64,000 nucleotides of DNA from Nocardioides sp. LHD-245. GTDB lineage: Bacteria > Actinomycetota > Actinomycetes > Propionibacteriales > Nocardioidaceae. The notes below the pieces were generated by a model. It saw nothing but the letters and a program-made list of their open reading frames with translations, had not been told where the DNA came from and did no database searches. Shown here one piece after another: positions 25,948 through 35,315 of the stretch (positions within the stretch are counted from its first letter, which is position 1; each line of letters opens with the position of its first letter). The DNA is taken from contig NZ_JAVFWN010000001.1 in the NCBI RefSeq assembly GCF_030929495.1, positions 434,001 through 498,000 of the forward strand. Reading direction: 5' to 3'. The position numbers were made by a program, and so were the translations under genes.

Positions 25948-28206
25948 GTGGCTATCGACTTCGCATCGTCCGTGACCGCGGTCCTGGGCGCGACCACGCC
26001 CGCCAAGCGCAAGCGGTTCGCCGAGGGACTCGGCATCGAGACCGTCGGCGACCTGCTGCGCCACTTCCCGCGCCGCTACCTCGAGACCGGGTCGCTGACC
26101 CGCATCGACAACCTGCGGATCGGGCAGCTGCTGTGCGTCGTCGGCGAGATCGCCGAGTGCGAGATCAAGACCTACAAGGACCGCCGGACCGGCCGCCCGG
26201 CGTACCGGGTCGAGGCGGTGCTGCGCACCGGCGGCCCGCGCCTGAGGATGACCTTCTTCGCCAAGAACCAGGGCACCGCCGGCTGGCAGGCGCGCCGGGT
26301 CGCCCAGGGCAACCGCGGCGTCTTCCTCGGCAAGGCCGACCGGTTCCGCGACCAGTGGCAGCTGGTCAACCCGGCGATGACGATCTTCGGCATGGGCGAC
26401 GAGGCCGAGGGCGGGGGAGACGGCGTCGAGGACGTGCTCGACTTCGGGCCGCTCTTCCCGATCTACCCGCTCACCAAGGGCGTCGAGACCTGGGACATCG
26501 CCCGGGCCGTGACCTTCGCGCGCCAGGTGATGGAGCCGGTGGCCGAGCTGCTGCCCGACGCCGTCCGCGACGAGTACGACGTGCTCGGCATCCAGGACGC
26601 CTACGACTGGGTCCACCAGCCCGATGACCGCGAGCAGGTCGCGCGCGCCCACCACCGGTTCCGCTTCGAGGAGGCGCTGGTCACCCAGCTGGTGCTCGGC
26701 CGGCGCCGGCGAGCACGCCGCGCCGAGGGCGCGACCGCCCGCACCGGCGGCGACGGCGCCGTGCTGAAGGCCTTCGACGACCGGCTGCCGTTCGAGCTGA
26801 CCGCCGGGCAGGTCGAGGTCGGCCACCGGATCGAGGACGACCTGGCGCAGCCGCACCCGATGAACCGGCTGCTCCAGGGCGAGGTCGGCTCCGGCAAGAC
26901 GCTGGTGGCGCTGCGGGCGATGCTGCGGGTGGTCGACTCCGGTGGCCAGGCCGCGCTGCTCGCCCCGACCGAGGTGCTCGCCCAGCAGCACTACCGCTCG
27001 ATCGTCACCATGCTCGGCGACCTCGCCGACGGTGGCACCATCTTCGGCACGGGGGAGGGCACCCGCGTCGAGCTGCTCACCGGATCGATGAACAAGACCC
27101 AGCGCACCGGCCCGTTGTCCCGGATCGTCACCGGCGAGGCCGGCCTCGTGATCGGCACCCACGCGCTCCTCCAGGACAACGTCCTCTTCGCCGACCTCGG
27201 CCTCGTCGTCGTCGACGAGCAGCACCGGTTCGGCGTCGAGCAGCGGGCGGCGCTCACCGACAAGGCCTCCGCGCCGCCGCACCTGCTCGTGATGACGGCG
27301 ACCCCGATCCCGCGCACCGTCGCGATGACCGTCTTCGGCGACCTCGAGACCTCGACCCTGAGCGAGCTGCCGGCCGGCCGCGCGCCGATCCAGACCAATG
27401 TCGTCCCGCTGGCCGAGCAGCCGGGCTGGATCGGCCGGGTCTGGGAGCGGGTCCGCGAGGAGGTCGGCAAGGGGCACCAGGTCTACGTCGTGTGCCCGCG
27501 GATCTCCGGCGACGAGGCCGAGGCCGGCCAGGTCGACGCCGTCGACCTGGCCGATCCCGACGACGACGGCGCCGAGCAGCCGGCCCCCAAGCCGCCCGCG
27601 GCGGCCGTGGAGGAGGTCGTCGAGCGACTCGGCGGCGGTCCGCTCGCCGGGCTGCGCATCGGCCGCCTGCACGGCCGGCTGCCCGCCGACGAGAAGGACG
27701 CCACGATGCGTGCGTTCGCCGCCGGCGACCTCGACGTCCTCGTGTCGACGACGGTCATCGAGGTCGGCGTCGACGTCCACAACGCCACCACGATGGTGAT
27801 CCTGGACGCCGACAGGTTCGGCATCTCCCAACTCCACCAGCTCCGCGGCCGGGTCGGCCGGGGCGGACTGCCGGGCCTGACCCTGCTGGTCACGCACACG
27901 GAGGCCGAGTCGCCCTCCCGTGAACGGCTGGAAGCGGTCGCGTCGACCACCGACGGCTTCGTGCTGAGCCGGATCGACCTGGAGATGCGGCGCGAGGGCG
28001 ACGTCCTGGGCGCCTCGCAGGCAGGCGGACGCTCCAGCCTGGAGAACCTCCGCGTGCTGCGCGACGAGGACACCATCGTCGCCGCCCGGCAGGCCGCCGA
28101 GGGCCTGCTCGACGCCGACGCCGAGCTGGAGCAGGCTCCGGGGCTCGCGGACGCCGTGCGGGCCCTCGAACGCTCGCAGCTGGCCGATTTCGTCGACAAG
28201 TCATGA
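25948..28206 (+). CDS. recG: ATP-dependent DNA helicase RecG
   Basis: The 752-residue helicase remodels stalled forks and branched DNA. An N-terminal wedge/OB domain precedes the SF2 motor: Walker A LLQGEVGSGKTLVALRAML (about residue 310), DEQH box in VVDEQHRFGVEQ, motif III MTATPIPRTVAMT, and C-terminal VSTTVIEVGVDVHNAT and QLHQLRGRVGRG. A 30-residue acidic/proline-rich insertion (about residues 530-550) lies in the helicase C domain. The start is GTG 25948. It is followed by rsmD after ten bases. Confidence 0.96.
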   Translation: MAIDFASSVTAVLGATTPAKRKRFAEGLGIETVGDLLRHFPRRYLETGSLTRIDNLRIGQLLCVVGEIAECEIKTYKDRRTGRPAYRVEAVLRTGGPRLRMTFFAKNQGTAGWQARRVAQGNRGVFLGKADRFRDQWQLVNPAMTIFGMGDEAEGGGDGVEDVLDFGPLFPIYPLTKGVETWDIARAVTFARQVMEPVAELLPDAVRDEYDVLGIQDAYDWVHQPDDREQVARAHHRFRFEEALVTQLVLGRRRRARRAEGATARTGGDGAVLKAFDDRLPFELTAGQVEVGHRIEDDLAQPHPMNRLLQGEVGSGKTLVALRAMLRVVDSGGQAALLAPTEVLAQQHYRSIVTMLGDLADGGTIFGTGEGTRVELLTGSMNKTQRTGPLSRIVTGEAGLVIGTHALLQDNVLFADLGLVVVDEQHRFGVEQRAALTDKASAPPHLLVMTATPIPRTVAMTVFGDLETSTLSELPAGRAPIQTNVVPLAEQPGWIGRVWERVREEVGKGHQVYVVCPRISGDEAEAGQVDAVDLADPDDDGAEQPAPKPPAAAVEEVVERLGGGPLAGLRIGRLHGRLPADEKDATMRAFAAGDLDVLVSTTVIEVGVDVHNATTMVILDADRFGISQLHQLRGRVGRGGLPGLTLLVTHTEAESPSRERLEAVASTTDGFVLSRIDLEMRREGDVLGASQAGGRSSLENLRVLRDEDTIVAARQAAEGLLDADAELEQAPGLADAVRALERSQLADFVDKS

Positions 28207-28216
28207 GGATGCCGCG

Positions 28217-28810
28217 ATGACCCGCATCATCGCCGGGGTCGCGGGCGGCCGCCGCCTCCAGACCCCCAAGGGCGACCAGACCCGGCCCACCAGCGACCGG
28301 GTCCGCGAGGCGCTGTTCTCCGCGATCGAGGCCTGGGCCGGCTCACTGCGCGGTCTGCGCCTCCTCGACCTGTACGCCGGCTCCGGCGCGATCGGGCTGG
28401 AGGCCTGGTCGCGCGGTGCCGAGGCGGTCACGCTCGTCGAGTCCGACCGGCGCACGGCCGACCTGATCCGGGGCAACGCCCGCTCCATCGGCTGCGAGGC
28501 GGCCGAGGTGGTGGCCCGCCCCGTCGCCGCCGTCCTGGCCGAGCCGGCGCGGGTCCCCTTCGACCTGGTCTTCATGGACCCGCCCTATCCCCTCGACGAG
28601 GCGACGGTCGGGGGCGACCTCGCGCTCCTGGCCGGCCAGGGCTGGCTCGCGGCCGGTGCGCTGGTCGTCGTCGAGCGCTCGCGACGCAGCCCGGAGCCCG
28701 GCTGGCCGGCCGGTGTGCTGCCGCTCGCGGGCAAGCGCCGGCTCAGGAAGTACGGCGAGACCCACCTGTGGCTGGCCGAGGCGAGCCCCACCGATAGCCT
28801 CGCCCCATGA
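28217..28810 (+). CDS. rsmD: 16S rRNA (guanine(966)-N(2))-methyltransferase
   Basis: This 197-residue SAM-dependent enzyme methylates G966 of 16S rRNA in the 30S subunit. RIIAGVAGGRRLQTPKG, TRPTSDRVREALF, LDLYAGSGAIGLEAWSRGA (SAM site) and the catalytic FMDPPYPL are in the family order. Its stop overlaps the coaD start by four bases, the usual rsmD-coaD pair. Confidence 0.96.
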   Translation: MTRIIAGVAGGRRLQTPKGDQTRPTSDRVREALFSAIEAWAGSLRGLRLLDLYAGSGAIGLEAWSRGAEAVTLVESDRRTADLIRGNARSIGCEAAEVVARPVAAVLAEPARVPFDLVFMDPPYPLDEATVGGDLALLAGQGWLAAGALVVVERSRRSPEPGWPAGVLPLAGKRRLRKYGETHLWLAEASPTDSLAP

Positions 28811-29292
28811 CCCGCGCGGTGTGTCCCGGCTCCTTCGACCCGGTCACGAACGGCCATCTCGACATCTTCCGGCGGGCCTCGGCGCTCTTCGACGAGCTGG
28901 TCGTGGCGACCGGGACCAATGTCTCCAAGTCGCGGCTCTTCGACCCCGAGGAGCGGCTGGAGATGCTCCGCGAGGCCTGCGCCGACCTGCCGAACGTCAC
29001 CGTGATGGGCTTCACCGGCCTGATCGTCGACTTCTGCAAGGAGATCGACGCCCAGGCCATCGTCAAGGGCCTGCGCGGCGGCAACGACTACGAGTACGAG
29101 CTGCCGATGGCCCAGATGAACGCGCACCTCAGCGGCGTCGAGACGGTCTTCATCCCGACCACCGCGAGCCTGGGCTATGTGTCGTCCAGCCTGGTCAAGG
29201 AGGTCGCCTCGCTCGGCGGCGAGGTCGCCGAGCTGGTGCCGCCCGCGGTGCACGCGCGACTCGCCCAGAAGCTCGGCCCCCGGCACGCCTGA
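28807..29292 (+). CDS. coaD: Phosphopantetheine adenylyltransferase
   Basis: The 161-residue nucleotidyltransferase makes dephospho-CoA from ATP and 4'-phosphopantetheine. The nucleotide motif PGSFDPVTNGHLDIFRR, KGLRGGNDYEYELPMAQMN and VSSSLVKEVASLGG are clear. Length is standard and it is coupled to rsmD. Confidence 0.97.
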   Translation: MTRAVCPGSFDPVTNGHLDIFRRASALFDELVVATGTNVSKSRLFDPEERLEMLREACADLPNVTVMGFTGLIVDFCKEIDAQAIVKGLRGGNDYEYELPMAQMNAHLSGVETVFIPTTASLGYVSSSLVKEVASLGGEVAELVPPAVHARLAQKLGPRHA

Positions 29293-29337
29293 TTTGGCCC
29301 GCCCCAGGGCGCCCCACTACGATTGCTCTGATCTGTT

Positions 29338-29916
29338 GTGCCCGGACCTGGAAGCGAACCCCTGAACACTCTGGACCCGAGAGCGCCGCTCGTGCTCGAC
29401 ACTCGCGAGCTCGGCCGCCGCCCGGGGTCCCAGCGTCAGGTGTCGCGGACAGTGCCGGCACCAGCAGATCTGGGCATCGAAGTCCTCTCCGTCCCCGAGG
29501 GCGCGCCGGTCGAGCTCGACCTGCGCCTGGAGGCGGTCATGGAAGGCGTGCTCGTCACCGGGACGGCCTCGGCCGCCCTGGAGGGTGAGTGCGTACGGTG
29601 CCTGGAGCCGATCCACGACGACGTCGAGGTGACGTTCCAGGAGCTGTTCGTCTACGACGACATCCGTGACTCCGAGGGAGCCGAGGAGGACGACGAGGTC
29701 AGCATGCTCCAGGACGACCTGCTCGACCTGGAGACCGTGCTGCGGGACGCGGTGGTGCTCGCACTGCCGTTCCAGCCCTTGTGCCAGGACGACTGTCCCG
29801 GGTTGTGCACCGAATGCGGCGCGCGACTGGCGGACGAGCCGGACCACACGCACGAGGCTGCGATCGACCCGCGCTGGGCGGCGCTGACCGAGCTCAGGCA
29901 AGACCCCACGGACTGA
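29338..29916 (+). CDS. DUF177 (YceD) family protein
   Basis: The 192-residue protein belongs to the DUF177 family that precedes rpmF in most bacteria and affects 23S rRNA maturation in some plants and bacteria (family knowledge). Conserved features are ECVRCLEPI and the zinc-like cluster [13 protein letters not shown], followed by [10 protein letters not shown]. The GTG at 29338 was used; a CTG eight codons later is an alternative. rpmF begins 42 bases after the stop, giving the typical yceD-rpmF operon. Confidence 0.9.
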   Translation: MPGPGSEPLNTLDPRAPLVLDTRELGRRPGSQRQVSRTVPAPADLGIEVLSVPEGAPVELDLRLEAVMEGVLVTGTASAALEGECVRCLEPIHDDVEVTFQELFVYDDIRDSEGAEEDDEVSMLQDDLLDLETVLRDAVVLALPFQPLCQDDCPGLCTECGARLADEPDHTHEAAIDPRWAALTELRQDPTD

Positions 29917-29958
29917 AGAGGCGCTCGACCCGAGCGCACCCGAACCAAGGAGAAGACA

Positions 29959-30144
29959 GTGGCTGTTCCGAAGCGGAAGATGTCGCGCAGCAACACGCGT
30001 CACCGTCGCTCGCAGTGGAAGGCTGTCGCCCCGGTGCTGGTCACCTGCGCCAACCCGGCGTGTGGTGCCAAGCACCTCCCGCACCGCGCCTGCGGCACCT
30101 GCGGCCAGTACGGCGCGCGCGCCGACCGTCGTCAGGTCCTCTGA
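29959..30144 (+). CDS. rpmF: Ribosomal protein L32
   Basis: This 61-residue zinc-ribbon protein of the large subunit reads [19 protein letters not shown] at the start, with cysteines in [10 protein letters not shown] and CGTCGQYG. The start is GTG 29959 with AAGGAG upstream. Its 3' end overlaps the only canonical start codons of rnc. Confidence 0.96.
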   Translation: MAVPKRKMSRSNTRHRRSQWKAVAPVLVTCANPACGAKHLPHRACGTCGQYGARADRRQVL

Positions 30145-30895
30145 CCCCAACCGGGCGAAGGCCAGCGGCATCACCAACTACGTCGAGCTGCGTCGGGCGC
30201 TCGGGGATCCGGTCCTGGACCCCGAGCTGCTCGAACGCGCGATGACCCATCGGTCCTACGCCTACGAGAACGGCGGCCTGCCGACCAACGAGCGGCTGGA
30301 GTTCCTCGGCGACTCGGTGCTCGGTGTCGTCGTGACCGAGACGCTCTACCTGGCTCATCCGGACCTCTCCGAGGGCCGGCTCGCCAAGCTGCGCGCAGCG
30401 GTCGTCAACGCCCGCGCGCTGGCCGGCGTCGCTCGTGACATCGGGCTCGGCGCCCACATCAAGCTCGGTCGCGGCGAGGAGGCGACCGGCGGTCGCGACA
30501 AGGCCTCGATCCTGTCCGACACGGTCGAGGCGGTCATCGGCGCGATCCACCTCAGCGGCGGCATCGACGTGTCCTCCACCGTCGTGCACCGGCTCTTCGA
30601 CCCGCTCATCGAGGCGGCGTCCGCCCTGGGTGCCGGCCTGGACTGGAAGACCTCCCTCCAGGAGCTGTCCGCCGACCAGTCGCTCGGCGTCCCGGAGTAC
30701 GTCATCGAGGACGACGGGCCCGACCACATGAAGACCTTCACCGCCCAGGTGCGCGTCGGCGACAAGCTCTACGGCAACGGCACCGGCCGCTCGAAGAAGG
30801 AGGCCGAGCAGGGCGCGGCCGAGACGGCGTACGGCGAGATCGCCACCGCGCTCGGCCTCGACGCCGACGGCCGCCTGCACGGCTCCGGCAGCTGA
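30062..30895 (+). CDS. rnc: Ribonuclease III
   Basis: The 277-residue double-strand RNA endonuclease processes rRNA and other transcripts. The catalytic signature [12 protein letters not shown] and the second acidic helix [14 protein letters not shown] are present, followed by a dsRNA-binding domain ending [11 protein letters not shown]. The start is uncertain. In frame, the only ATG/GTG/TTG codons before the conserved [10 protein letters not shown] are GTG 30062 and 30065, both inside rpmF. These give about 30 extra proline/alanine-rich residues out of frame with L32. Either the genes truly overlap by 83 bases or an uncommon codon such as ATC at 30170 is used. Confidence 0.9.
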   Translation: MVPSTSRTAPAAPAASTARAPTVVRSSDPNRAKASGITNYVELRRALGDPVLDPELLERAMTHRSYAYENGGLPTNERLEFLGDSVLGVVVTETLYLAHPDLSEGRLAKLRAAVVNARALAGVARDIGLGAHIKLGRGEEATGGRDKASILSDTVEAVIGAIHLSGGIDVSSTVVHRLFDPLIEAASALGAGLDWKTSLQELSADQSLGVPEYVIEDDGPDHMKTFTAQVRVGDKLYGNGTGRSKKEAEQGAAETAYGEIATALGLDADGRLHGSGS

Positions 30896-30911
30896 TCCCG
30901 GCCCGCCCCCG

Positions 30912-31796
30912 ATGCCCGAGCTCCCCGAGGTCGAGGTCGTCCGCGCCGGCCTCGAGCGCCACGTCGTCGGCGCCACCATCGCGGCGGTCGACGTCCTGCA
31001 CGACCGTCCGGTCCGGCGCCACCCGGCCGGCGCCTCCGGCTTCGCCGCGGCGCTGATCGACCGCCGCATCGTCGGCGCCCGCCGGCGCGGCAAGTACCTC
31101 TGGCTCCCACTTGACGACGGCGACGCGATCCTGGGACATCTCGGGATGAGTGGCCAGCTCCTCGTCCAGCCGACGTCGGCCCCCGCGGAGCGGCACCTGC
31201 GGGTCCGCTTCGCACTGACCGGCACCGCGCACGGCCGCGAGCTGCGGTTCGTCGACCAGCGCATGTTCGGCGGCCTGTCCGTCTCGGCCGGCGGCGCCGA
31301 CCTGCCGCCCGAGATCGCCCACATCGCCCGCGATCCGCTCGACCCCGAGTTCGACGACGCCGCGTTCGTCGCGCGCCTGCGCGCCCGCACCTCGGGCGTG
31401 AAGCGGCTGCTGCTCGACCAGGGACTGATCTCCGGCGTCGGCAACATCTACGCCGACGAGGCGCTCTGGCGCGCCCGCCTGCACGGCGAGCGTCCCGGCG
31501 ACCGACTCACCCGCCGTCAGGCGGTCGAGCTGCTCGGCCACGCCCGTGACGTGATGAACGAGGCGCTGGCCCAGGGCGGCACGTCCTTCGACGCGCTCTA
31601 CGTCAACGTCAACGGCGAGTCGGGCTACTTCGACCGCTCACTGCACGCCTACGGCCGCGAGGCCGAGCCCTGCGACCGGTGCGGTACGCCGATCCGCCGG
31701 GTCGCGTTCATGAACCGGTCGTCGTACTTCTGCCCGCGCTGCCAGACGGTTCCGCGCTCGGTGAGGACGACGGCGTCGAGGACGGGGTCGGCGTAG
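30912..31796 (+). CDS. mutM: Formamidopyrimidine-DNA glycosylase
   Basis: The 294-residue base-excision enzyme removes 8-oxoguanine and ring-opened purines. The mature N terminus [14 protein letters not shown] carries the catalytic proline and glutamate, [16 protein letters not shown] holds the helix-two-turn-helix, and the zinc finger is [20 protein letters not shown] then CPRC. About 16 residues ([16 protein letters not shown]) extend past the finger. This extension is the part that overlaps the end of the convergent membrane-protein gene by 89 bases. Confidence 0.96.
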   Translation: MPELPEVEVVRAGLERHVVGATIAAVDVLHDRPVRRHPAGASGFAAALIDRRIVGARRRGKYLWLPLDDGDAILGHLGMSGQLLVQPTSAPAERHLRVRFALTGTAHGRELRFVDQRMFGGLSVSAGGADLPPEIAHIARDPLDPEFDDAAFVARLRARTSGVKRLLLDQGLISGVGNIYADEALWRARLHGERPGDRLTRRQAVELLGHARDVMNEALAQGGTSFDALYVNVNGESGYFDRSLHAYGREAEPCDRCGTPIRRVAFMNRSSYFCPRCQTVPRSVRTTASRTGSA

Positions 31797-33012
31797 GCGT
31801 CTGCGGTGCCTTGGGCTCGCGCGGCACCCGGACCGTGACCCACCGCTTGACCGCCGTGTGGGTCGAGGTGCGCAGCACCCGGACCAGGATCCGGACCCGC
31901 CCGGTGTAGGACGACAGGTCGATGCTCGCGCCCCCCTGGTCGTCGATCTGGCGGATGCCGATCCGGACCAGCCGGCCGTCGGTCGCGCGACGGCTGACCG
32001 TGAACGCGTCGCCGGGCCCCGCGCCGAGGGTGTGGACAGAGACGACCGGGCCGGTCGCGCTCAGGGTGAGCGCTGGCTGTACCCCGATCCGGCGCTTGCG
32101 GGACTGCAGCACGCGGTCGGGCTCGTCGTCACCGTCGGTGTCGACCTCGACCCGGATCCGGAAGAAGGCGTTCTCGGCCAGGCTGCCCGTGGCGAAGGTG
32201 GCGGCACCGTCGGCGCCGGTCACCGCGGAGGCGATCTCGCTCCAGCGGCCCGCGGCCGATCGCTGGAACAGGTCGACCTGCTCGCCGACCACCGGCTCGC
32301 CGTCGTCGAGGACCAGGCCGGTGACGCTGGCCCGGCCGCCGGTGACGACCCGGCGGACGGAGGTGGTCACCGAGACGCTGGTCGGCACCGTGACCGGCGG
32401 GTCGGGGGGCGTTGTCGACGGGCCGCTGGGCGCGGTGTCGGAGGAGGTGTCACTGGTCGGGTCGGTGGTCGGGTCGGTGGCCGTGCCGGCCGACTCGGAG
32501 GCGCTCCCGCTCGGATCGGGCGCGGCCGTGTCCACGGCGTCGCCGGGCGCGGTCTCCACGGACGACTCGACCGCGGGGGAGTCCCGGTCGCCGGCGCGCG
32601 GGGAGCGGGCGGCGCTCGGGCTGCGCCGCGCGCCGGCCTGCTCGCTCGCCGACGGCTCGGGGGCGGGGCGGGCGGTGCGCGGCTCGGGGGGCGTCGCCAC
32701 GGCGCGCTCCGGCGGCACCCCGACCCCCCCGAAGGCGTCGTGGGCGATGGCCTGCACGGAGTGCGGCAGGCGCTGGGTGTAGGCGGCGGCCGCGACGCCA
32801 CCGGTGAGGGTCACGGCCGCCAGCAGCGCCGCGCCGCTGACGCCGATCCGGCCGATCACCCGCCCGCCGCGGACAGGGGAGCGACGGGCGCGTCGGAAGG
32901 CGGCCACGAAGCGCTCCTCGCCGGCGAGCTCCTCGAGGGTGCCGGGGGCGCGCAGCGCTCGGACCAGCGCGGATTCCTCGAACTCGTCCAGACCGTCCGG
33001 TTCCCTGCTCAT
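31708..33012 (-). CDS. Membrane protein with Ig-like exterior, probable anti-sigma partner
   Basis: This 434-residue protein is coupled to the ECF sigma gene by a four-base overlap, the usual place of an anti-sigma factor. A 50-residue cytosolic part ([20 protein letters not shown]) is followed by one membrane helix (about 55-78). A Pro/Ser/Thr-rich linker (about 95-200), one or two beta-rich Ig-like domains (about 205-385) and a Ser/Pro/Thr tail lie outside. There is no H-x3-C-x2-C zinc motif, so it is not a standard ZAS anti-sigma factor. The sigma-inhibiting role is inferred from context. Its 3' end overlaps mutM by 89 bases in the convergent orientation. Confidence 0.75.
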   Translation of the reverse strand: MSREPDGLDEFEESALVRALRAPGTLEELAGEERFVAAFRRARRSPVRGGRVIGRIGVSGAALLAAVTLTGGVAAAAYTQRLPHSVQAIAHDAFGGVGVPPERAVATPPEPRTARPAPEPSASEQAGARRSPSAARSPRAGDRDSPAVESSVETAPGDAVDTAAPDPSGSASESAGTATDPTTDPTSDTSSDTAPSGPSTTPPDPPVTVPTSVSVTTSVRRVVTGGRASVTGLVLDDGEPVVGEQVDLFQRSAAGRWSEIASAVTGADGAATFATGSLAENAFFRIRVEVDTDGDDEPDRVLQSRKRRIGVQPALTLSATGPVVSVHTLGAGPGDAFTVSRRATDGRLVRIGIRQIDDQGGASIDLSSYTGRVRILVRVLRTSTHTAVKRWVTVRVPREPKAPQTPTPTPSSTPSSSPSAEPSGSAGRSTTTGS

Positions 33013-33665
33013 CTCGTGTTCACCCCCTCGCCTCTCCGGGCCCGATGCGTGCGGGCCAGCTTCTTCAGTGCCCGGTGGACGTTGACCGCCACCGTCCCGG
33101 GCTTCTTGCCGACGATCACCGCGACCTCGGCCACCGAGAGGCCCGCCACCACCCGCAGCATCACCATCTCCGCCTGGGCCGGTGGCAGGCTGGCCACCAG
33201 GCGGACGGCCGCGTCGGTGTCGACCCGTTCCAGGGCCGCGGCCTCCGCGCTCGGCGCCGTGCCGATGTCGATGACCTCGGCCGTCGGCGTGCTCGGCCGC
33301 GCGGCCCGGGCCCGTCCGGCGTCGATGGCCCGGTGCCGCCCCAGCGTGAACACCCAGGCCCGGAACTCCGCGGGGCCGCCCGCGAACCGCGACAGGTCGC
33401 GGACGACGTGCAGCCAGGTCTCTGCGGCGATGTCCTCGGCCGTGTCACGGTCACGGACCCGCAGGTAGCGGAGCAGCGGCGGGTGGAGCAGGCGCCAGAC
33501 CTCGCCGAACGCGTCCTCGTCGCCGTCGAGGGCCCGTGCCAGCGGCTCGCCGAGCGGATCGACGGTGCGCTGGGGCTCCCGCGAACTCAGGACGCCTCCT
33601 CGCTCGGTGGTCAGGGTGCGGACGGTGGGGAGCTCGGGGACGTCGCCCAGCTCGCCCACCGCCAT
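33009..33665 (-). CDS. ECF-family RNA polymerase sigma factor
   Basis: The 218-residue protein has sigma region 2 (about residues 70-120; LLRYLRVRDRDTAEDIAAETW, cut here to YLRVRDRDTAEDIAAETW) and region 4 with helix-turn-helix (SVAEVAVIVGKKPGTVAVNVH, cut to SVAEVAVIVGKKPGTV). It would direct polymerase to a small regulon, probably including itself. The ATG at 33665 was preferred to 33893, because the longer form would run through the motif-rich region upstream and adds no conserved residues. It is cotranscribed with the Ig-like membrane protein and divergent from the RTX gene. Confidence 0.9.
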   Translation of the reverse strand: MAVGELGDVPELPTVRTLTTERGGVLSSREPQRTVDPLGEPLARALDGDEDAFGEVWRLLHPPLLRYLRVRDRDTAEDIAAETWLHVVRDLSRFAGGPAEFRAWVFTLGRHRAIDAGRARAARPSTPTAEVIDIGTAPSAEAAALERVDTDAAVRLVASLPPAQAEMVMLRVVAGLSVAEVAVIVGKKPGTVAVNVHRALKKLARTHRARRGEGVNTR

Positions 33666-33707
33666 CGATCCTGACACACCACGGTGAGCGGGCCGGATGG
33701 TCGATCC

Positions 33708-33797
33708 ATTACACCCGGGCCCGCGTGTCCCGGGTGTCTTCCCCGGCCACGTCGGGTGTAATCCTCGGTCGCCGCGATCCGCTGTGCTGGGTGTCAT
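33708..33797. promoter_or_regulatory. Cluster of GGGTGT motifs between the sigma factor and RTX genes
   Basis: ATTACACCC (33708-33716) is an exact inverted partner of GGGTGTAAT (33754-33762). CGGGTGTC occurs at 33731-33738, where CCCGGGTGT also pairs with ACACCCGGG at 33711-33719. A further GGGTGTCAT lies at 33789-33797. The cluster fills the divergent intergenic region and is a candidate operator or ECF promoter element for one or both genes. Confidence 0.5.
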
Positions 33798-33825
33798 GTT
33801 CGACGACAGCCAAGGAGTACGAACC

Positions 33826-34893
33826 ATGCACGCGAATCTTCGGCGTACGGCGGGCGCGCTCGCGCTCGTGACGGGTGGTGCCCTGTGGGCCACGACCGTC
33901 GTTCCCGGGACGGCCTACGCCGCCGACCCGCCCCTGTGCAACGGCAAGGCCGTGACCATCCTCGGCACGCCCGGCGACGACGTCCTCAACGGCACCGCCG
34001 GCGACGACGTGGTGTTCCTCGACGCCGGGAACGACACCTTCAACGGCCTCGGCGGCAACGACACCGTCTGCGGTGGCGACGGCGACGACGTCATCACCAC
34101 CGGTGCCGGCAACGACTGGGTCGATGCCGGGGCCGGCAACGACACCGTCAGCGTGCTCGGCGGCAACGACGCCGTCCTCGGTGGTGCGGGCAACGACACC
34201 ATCACGGGCGGCGACGGCAACGACACGATCGACGGCGGCGCCGGCGACGACCGGGTCGACGCGGGAGCGGGCGACGACAAGGTGAGCGTGCTCGCCGGCA
34301 ACGACGTCGTGTTCGGCGGCGACGGCGACGACACCATCACGGTGAAGGTCCCGGTGGCCGACATCCACGCGGGCGCCGGAGACGACATCGTCTACGCCAC
34401 CTACCTCACCAGCACCCTGCGGATGAACGCCGGCGACGACACGGTCGTCTTCGACCGCACGTCGGGCGAGATCAAGGGCGGCAAGGGCGAGGACGCGTTC
34501 ATCGTGGCCGCGCCGCAGCCCGCGACGGGCGAGCCCGCCGAGCCCGGCCTCAACACGGTCGCCACGTCGCTGATCAAGGGCGGCTCGGGCGTCGACTCCT
34601 TCAGCCTCGCTCCGCTGACCACCCCGGTTCGCATCGATGTCGCGTCCGGCCTGGCCAGCTGGGCGGGCGGCAACGCCGTCCGGCTGAAGGGCCTGCAGTC
34701 CTACAGCGGTGGTGCCGGCAACGACACCCTGCTCGGCAGTGACAAGGGCGAGACCATCAAGGGCCGGGCCGGTGACGACGTCATCCGCGGTCGCGGTGGC
34801 AACGACGTCCTCAAGGGCGGCAAGGGCGTCGACGTCGTCTACGGCGGCGCCGGGCGCGACAGCTGCACCGGCGAGGTCCGCCACAGCTGCTGA
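33826..34893 (+). CDS. Secreted RTX-type calcium-binding repeat protein
   Basis: The 355-residue protein begins with a signal peptide (about 1-34, ending GTAYA-AD). It then has runs of the glycine- and aspartate-rich nonapeptide GGxGxDxxx (GDDVVFLDAGNDTFNGLGG, GGAGNDTITGGDGNDTIDGG and similar) at about residues 50-190 and 290-345, separated by a non-repeat segment. These repeats form a calcium-binding parallel beta-roll outside the cell. No enzymatic domain is attached. The ATG at 33826 has AGGAG upstream. It is divergent from the ECF sigma gene and may be its target (inference). Confidence 0.88.
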   Translation: MHANLRRTAGALALVTGGALWATTVVPGTAYAADPPLCNGKAVTILGTPGDDVLNGTAGDDVVFLDAGNDTFNGLGGNDTVCGGDGDDVITTGAGNDWVDAGAGNDTVSVLGGNDAVLGGAGNDTITGGDGNDTIDGGAGDDRVDAGAGDDKVSVLAGNDVVFGGDGDDTITVKVPVADIHAGAGDDIVYATYLTSTLRMNAGDDTVVFDRTSGEIKGGKGEDAFIVAAPQPATGEPAEPGLNTVATSLIKGGSGVDSFSLAPLTTPVRIDVASGLASWAGGNAVRLKGLQSYSGGAGNDTLLGSDKGETIKGRAGDDVIRGRGGNDVLKGGKGVDVVYGGAGRDSCTGEVRHSC

Positions 34894-34915
34894 GGCGCGT
34901 CCCCAGGAACGTGCC

Positions 34916-34943
34916 GGGAAGGCCCGGTTCGCCGGGCCTTCCC
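34916..34943 (+). terminator. Terminator after the RTX gene
   Basis: GGGAAGGCCCGG (34916-34927) pairs perfectly with CCGGGCCTTCCC (34932-34943) around a TTCG tetraloop, an exceptionally stable hairpin, 23 bases after the stop. Confidence 0.8.
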
Positions 34944-35108
34944 CGTTGCGGCGATCGCGGCCTTCCCGGCACTCCGTCCGCTCCGCACCCTGTCTCCACC
35001 GGGCAGGGGAGAGGACGCCCCCGAGGTTTGACCCGGCTGCGTTGAAGTGGGACTCTTGGAGACGGCCCCCAAGGGCCGTCACCCTGTCGAACCGGAAGGC
35101 TCAACTTC

Positions 35109-35303
35109 ATGGCCAAGGCGCTGATCGGTCACCTGAACAGCGACCTCCGCGACCCCCGTCTCGCCGTCGACAACGCTCGGCTGCGCAACCGGGTCGCTGA
35201 GCTGGAGTCCCTCGTCCTCCGCCTCTCCGAGGAGAACGACAAGCTGATGTCGGCCCGCGCGGCCGAGATCTTGACCGGCGATGCGGAGATGCAGCCGGCC
35301 TGA
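35109..35303 (+). CDS. Small coiled-coil protein
   Basis: The 64-residue product is a single predicted coiled coil (NARLRNRVAELESLVLRLSE, about residues 22-48, with leucines at heptad spacing) between a short basic head and an acidic tail. It has no signal peptide or membrane segment. The family is not recognised. Codon use and an upstream GGAAGG support translation. The gene stands alone between the RTX terminator and an MFS transporter. Confidence 0.72.
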   Translation: MAKALIGHLNSDLRDPRLAVDNARLRNRVAELESLVLRLSEENDKLMSARAAEILTGDAEMQPA

Positions 35304-35315
35304 CCAGGACTCCAT

